Of a DNA stretch of 24,897 nt, positions 22,651 through 24,897 are shown in pieces (the first letter of the stretch is position 1; each line of letters begins with the position of its first letter). The notes below the pieces were generated by a model. The model did not search any database, was not told the origin of the DNA, and worked only from the letters and a program-made list of their open reading frames with translations. This DNA comes from Thermoanaerobaculaceae bacterium (GTDB lineage: Bacteria; Acidobacteriota; Thermoanaerobaculia; Thermoanaerobaculales; Thermoanaerobaculaceae): the NCBI GenBank assembly GCA_022865555.1, contig JALHTD010000233.1, positions 1 to 24,897 of the forward strand, written 5' to 3'. A program made the translations under genes and the position numbers.

Positions 22651-23874
22651 TCACGCCTTCGAGAGCGGGATCAGCTGGCTCCCGGTGTTGAGCAGGAGGA
22701 CCCGCGCGCCGTCGGTGACCTCTCCGGACTCTCGCAGTGCGAGCAGGCCGGCCAGCGTGGCGGCGCTCTCGTAGCCGGCCGGAACACCCGCCTCGCCGTA
22801 TTGCGCGAAAGCGGATTCAATGGCCTCCTCGCTCACCGCCACCGCGGTGCCGTGCGAGGCGCGCAGCACCCGCAGGATGCCGTGACCCATGATGGCGGCC
22901 GGCACGTCCAGGCCGTCCGCGACCGTCCCCCGCGAGGTCACGGGCATCACCTGTTCGAGACCGCTGTGAAAGGCTTCCACCACCGGCGCGCAGTTGGCCG
23001 ACTGCACCGCAACCATGCGCGGCAGCCGGGTGTGCGCGGGGTCGAGCAGGACAAGGTCCGACAGCTCGGCGAACGCCTTCCAGATGCCGACCAGTCCCGT
23101 ACCGCCCCCGGTTGGGTAGACGATCAGGTCCGGAAGCGGCCGGCCGGCAAACTGCTCGGCGATCTCCAGGCCCATCGTCTTCTTCCCCTCGAGGCGTCCG
23201 GGCTCGAAAAACGTCGAGATGTCGACGTACTCACCGCTCGAGAGCTCGTCCCTGAGCTGCTCGCGCATCGCCCGGCCCGCCGCCGCGATGTTGGGACCGG
23301 CAAAGCGCACCTCGCCACCGAAGAACTCGCACGCCCGATGGTAGATGCTGCCCTGGAAACCGTCCGGCATCCAGACCAGGCAGCCGGGCATGCCCAGGCG
23401 GGCCGAGAACAGGCACGCGGCGACGCCCGCGCTCCCCTGGGTGGGCAGGCAGAAGCGCTTCGCCCCGCATGCACGCCCGAGCGCGACCCCCACCGCCAGT
23501 CCCCGGTCCTTGAAGCTGCCCGACGGACCCGTCCCCTCGTTCTTGAGGAAGACGTCGACGCCAAGCTCCCGACTCAGCCGGTCGTGCCTCACGGTGGGCG
23601 TGCCACCCACGTCGGCGGCATAGTCCTCCGGGACGCCGAGCACGGGCAGCAGCGGAGCGTACCTCCACATCCCGACGACCTTGCGCTCGGCGAGCGGGGT
23701 TCCGCGCAGCTCGGCGCGAACCTTCTCGGGGTCGTACTCGACCACCACCGGCCTGCCGGGGGCAGGGCAGCATCGGCACAGGCCGACAGGCAACGAGAAG
23801 AGGGGGCCGGGAAGCTCCCGGTCCGAGAGGGAGCAGCGCAGACGGCTCACGTTCGGGTTGATCTGAAGTGCCAT
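22651..23874 (-). CDS. threonine synthase-like PLP enzyme (fold type II)
   Basis: A protein of 407 residues. It resembles threonine synthase, which makes threonine from O-phosphohomoserine. The PLP lysine is K122 in GPSGSFKDRG; the phosphate loop is PTGGGTGL (254-261); KKTMGLEIAEQF and C-terminal LLNTGSQLIPLSK also agree. The N-terminal 50 residues contain a cysteine-rich patch (LRC, GLCRCC) like a worn-down zinc ribbon. The loop that normally reads SxGNxG reads PTQGSAG (144-150), with serine in place of the asparagine that contacts the PLP ring. A related beta-replacing or lyase activity is therefore possible. The ATG 23874 has AGGAGAGG a few bases upstream. A TATCAT -10 box lies 20 bases before it. 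Confidence 0.85.
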   Translation of the reverse strand: MALQINPNVSRLRCSLSDRELPGPLFSLPVGLCRCCPAPGRPVVVEYDPEKVRAELRGTPLAERKVVGMWRYAPLLPVLGVPEDYAADVGGTPTVRHDRLSRELGVDVFLKNEGTGPSGSFKDRGLAVGVALGRACGAKRFCLPTQGSAGVAACLFSARLGMPGCLVWMPDGFQGSIYHRACEFFGGEVRFAGPNIAAAGRAMREQLRDELSSGEYVDISTFFEPGRLEGKKTMGLEIAEQFAGRPLPDLIVYPTGGGTGLVGIWKAFAELSDLVLLDPAHTRLPRMVAVQSANCAPVVEAFHSGLEQVMPVTSRGTVADGLDVPAAIMGHGILRVLRASHGTAVAVSEEAIESAFAQYGEAGVPAGYESAATLAGLLALRESGEVTDGARVLLLNTGSQLIPLSKA

Positions 23875-23894
23875 GCGACCTCTCCTGCCCCGTG

Positions 23895-23900
23895 ATGATA
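23895..23900 (-). promoter_or_regulatory. -10 box TATCAT of the threonine synthase-like gene
   Basis: TATCAT matches five of six consensus bases and is directly preceded by TG. The start would be near 23888, giving a leader of about 14 bases that contains AGGAGAGG. Confidence 0.45.
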
Positions 23901-23906
23901 CAGGCC

Positions 23907-23942
23907 CGTCGGGCACTGCCCGGCTCTTGCGGTTGCCCGACG
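23907..23942. promoter_or_regulatory. three TGCCCG half-sites over the -35 region, candidate operator
   Basis: CGTCGGGCA (23907-23915) and TGCCCGACG (23934-23942) are perfect 9-bp inverted arms. Inside, CGGGCA-C-TGCCCG (23910-23922) is a 13-bp palindrome. The half-site TGCCCG thus occurs three times, two copies in the same direction 17 bp apart. The cluster sits just upstream of the TATCAT box and in the 172-bp gap shared with the divergent secreted-protein gene. Confidence 0.4.
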
Positions 23943-23997
23943 CGGAATTCTGCCTGCCGCCGACCCCGCGGTCGCGACTTCGTCTGCCTTTGCGCCT

Positions 23998-24006
23998 TGC
24001 TACCAT
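23998..24006 (+). promoter_or_regulatory. extended -10-like box TGCTACCAT before the right-edge gene
   Basis: It has the same TGNTANNNT shape as the boxes at 5707, 9367, 11676 and 16918, and leaves a leader of about 34 bases before GTG 24047. It overlaps an ATG at 24005 that is in frame, which argues against that ATG as the start. Confidence 0.3.
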
Positions 24007-24046
24007 GAGGCGACCGGGAAGCGGCCGAGGGAGAGGCGCGAGGCGG

Positions 24047-24897
24047 GTGAGTTCTCTGCACCGACACGGGACAGCGTTGCTGGCGGCCAGCGTTGCCGTC
24101 CTTTCGGCGTCCCACGCGGGGGGCCAGGCCCCCGCGGCCGTGCCTTCGGCACCCAGCGCGCTTTCCATGGAACAGCGCTTCGGCGAGGTGGTGTGGGTCG
24201 AGCTCGACTACTCCACCCACAAGTTCCTGCTGGGGGCGCGCACCTCGATCCGCGCCGAGGGCCTTTCGAGCCAGGCCGCGGCGGAGGCGCTGTGGACGCC
24301 GCCCATCGGTGACCCGGCGCCGCTCCCGAAGACGGACGTCGTGGCGGTCTCCGTGAAGACGGACCTGCCGTTCGGCCGCGACGAGACCGTCAAGGTCTTC
24401 CTCGACCCGGCCACCGGCGCCGCGCTGGGCGGGGAGAAGACGATGCTCGGCCGCAGCAGCTACCGAAAGCTGCTTCGCTACACGAGCGGAGGCCTGTTCA
24501 CCTGGCGCTTCTCGCCGGAGAACGCCAGCGAGGTCGCGCTGCCACCCGAGGCCTGGACCCACCGCAAGCAATACCTGGTGGAGCCATCTGTGAAGCCCGC
24601 CCAGGGAACGCCGCCCACCGACCCCTACGTGCTGATCTACCTCGCCGCCGCGGCCCGCCTCGACCGCAAGGGCAGCGGACTCAAGGTCGTGATGCTGGCC
24701 GACGATCGCTTCGTCGAGGTGAGCTTTGTCGCCGCCAACCTGACCTACAGCCGCGCGAGCTTCGAGGAGGTCTGGCCGGGCGGCCGCCGTCAGCGGGACG
24801 GAGACGTGCTGGTGCGGACCGTGCGCGCCACGGCCAGGGCCCTGGGGACGACCGAGGCCAGCGAGGACGTGGAGCTCGGCTTCCTGGGGATGCGGGG
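24047..24897 (+). CDS. secreted protein of unknown function, partial (C-terminus beyond right edge)
   Basis: The frame is open from GTG 24047 to the window edge, giving about 283 residues. An N-terminal signal (GTALLAASVAVLSASHAGGQA) indicates export, with likely cleavage after SHA or GGQA near residues 23-27. The mature part begins with MEQRFGEVVWVELDYSTHKFLL and is rich in short beta-strands and charged residues, with no cysteine, membrane helix or catalytic motif that I recognise. It may be a periplasmic or outer-membrane-associated protein. Start choice: GTG 24047 has G/A-rich sequence (GGGAGAGG) about 10 bases before it; the in-frame ATG at 24005 adds a basic 14-residue stretch and overlaps the -10-like box. 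The gene is divergent from the threonine synthase-like gene. Confidence 0.7.
   Translation, partial: MSSLHRHGTALLAASVAVLSASHAGGQAPAAVPSAPSALSMEQRFGEVVWVELDYSTHKFLLGARTSIRAEGLSSQAAAEALWTPPIGDPAPLPKTDVVAVSVKTDLPFGRDETVKVFLDPATGAALGGEKTMLGRSSYRKLLRYTSGGLFTWRFSPENASEVALPPEAWTHRKQYLVEPSVKPAQGTPPTDPYVLIYLAAAARLDRKGSGLKVVMLADDRFVEVSFVAANLTYSRASFEEVWPGGRRQRDGDVLVRTVRATARALGTTEASEDVELGFLGMR

Noticed and set aside
24005..24046. ATG 24005 as start of the right-edge gene
   Set aside because: It overlaps the -10-like box and adds only a basic stretch before the signal peptide; GTG 24047 has purine-rich sequence upstream.

Overview
The window is about 25 kb of very GC-rich, densely coded bacterial DNA with no tRNA, rRNA, CRISPR array, integrase or transposase that I can see. 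LpxC points to a Gram-negative with lipid A. An NtrY/NtrX pair behind a DUF4390 gene, a very large BNR/VPS10-type secreted protein, a Tat-exported aldo/keto reductase and a MutM homologue beginning MPELPD together suggest Acidobacteriota or a near neighbour. That placement is inference from gene content; there is no marker gene that settles it.

Layout. Positions 1-4519 (minus strand) hold a partial TPR-like gene with its own promoter and the operon DUF4390 - ntrY - ntrX, a membrane-linked two-component system with a sigma-54-activator response regulator. The ntrY reading frame is cut by one in-frame TAA at 3291-3293, with all kinase domains intact downstream. lpxC (4667-5581, minus) follows. 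From 5733 the plus strand carries a GAF/HD-GYP protein overlapping smpB, a GT-B-like glycosyltransferase, a small c-type cytochrome, and a membrane GAF-GGDEF-EAL protein. Two c-di-GMP proteins thus lie within 6 kb. Then come a 14-TM-type MFS transporter overlapping an LtaS-like membrane phosphotransferase (11691-15109), a MutM/Fpg glycosylase on the minus strand, an ankyrin-repeat protein, and the 1103-residue BNR/VPS10 protein (16978-20289). A 236-bp array of related repeat units separates that gene from the convergent aldo/keto reductase. The right end has an HExxH lipoprotein, a threonine synthase-like PLP enzyme (minus), and a secreted protein of unknown function cut by the window edge.

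Expression logic. Adjacent co-directional genes are joined four times by the same 4-base overlap GTGA, which implies translational coupling. Many first genes of transcription units have a -10-like box of the form TANNNT, often preceded by TGN, and no recognisable -35. In several cases the box lies 6-9 bases before the start codon, which implies leaderless mRNAs. These calls are pattern-based and need transcript-end mapping.

Most interesting points: the single in-frame stop splitting ntrY; the structured 55-bp-period repeat array at 20328-20563; the recurring extended -10/leaderless architecture; unusual active-site residues in the HD-GYP protein (HDxGM) and the threonine synthase-like enzyme (GSA for GNA); and several inverted repeats sitting on promoters.
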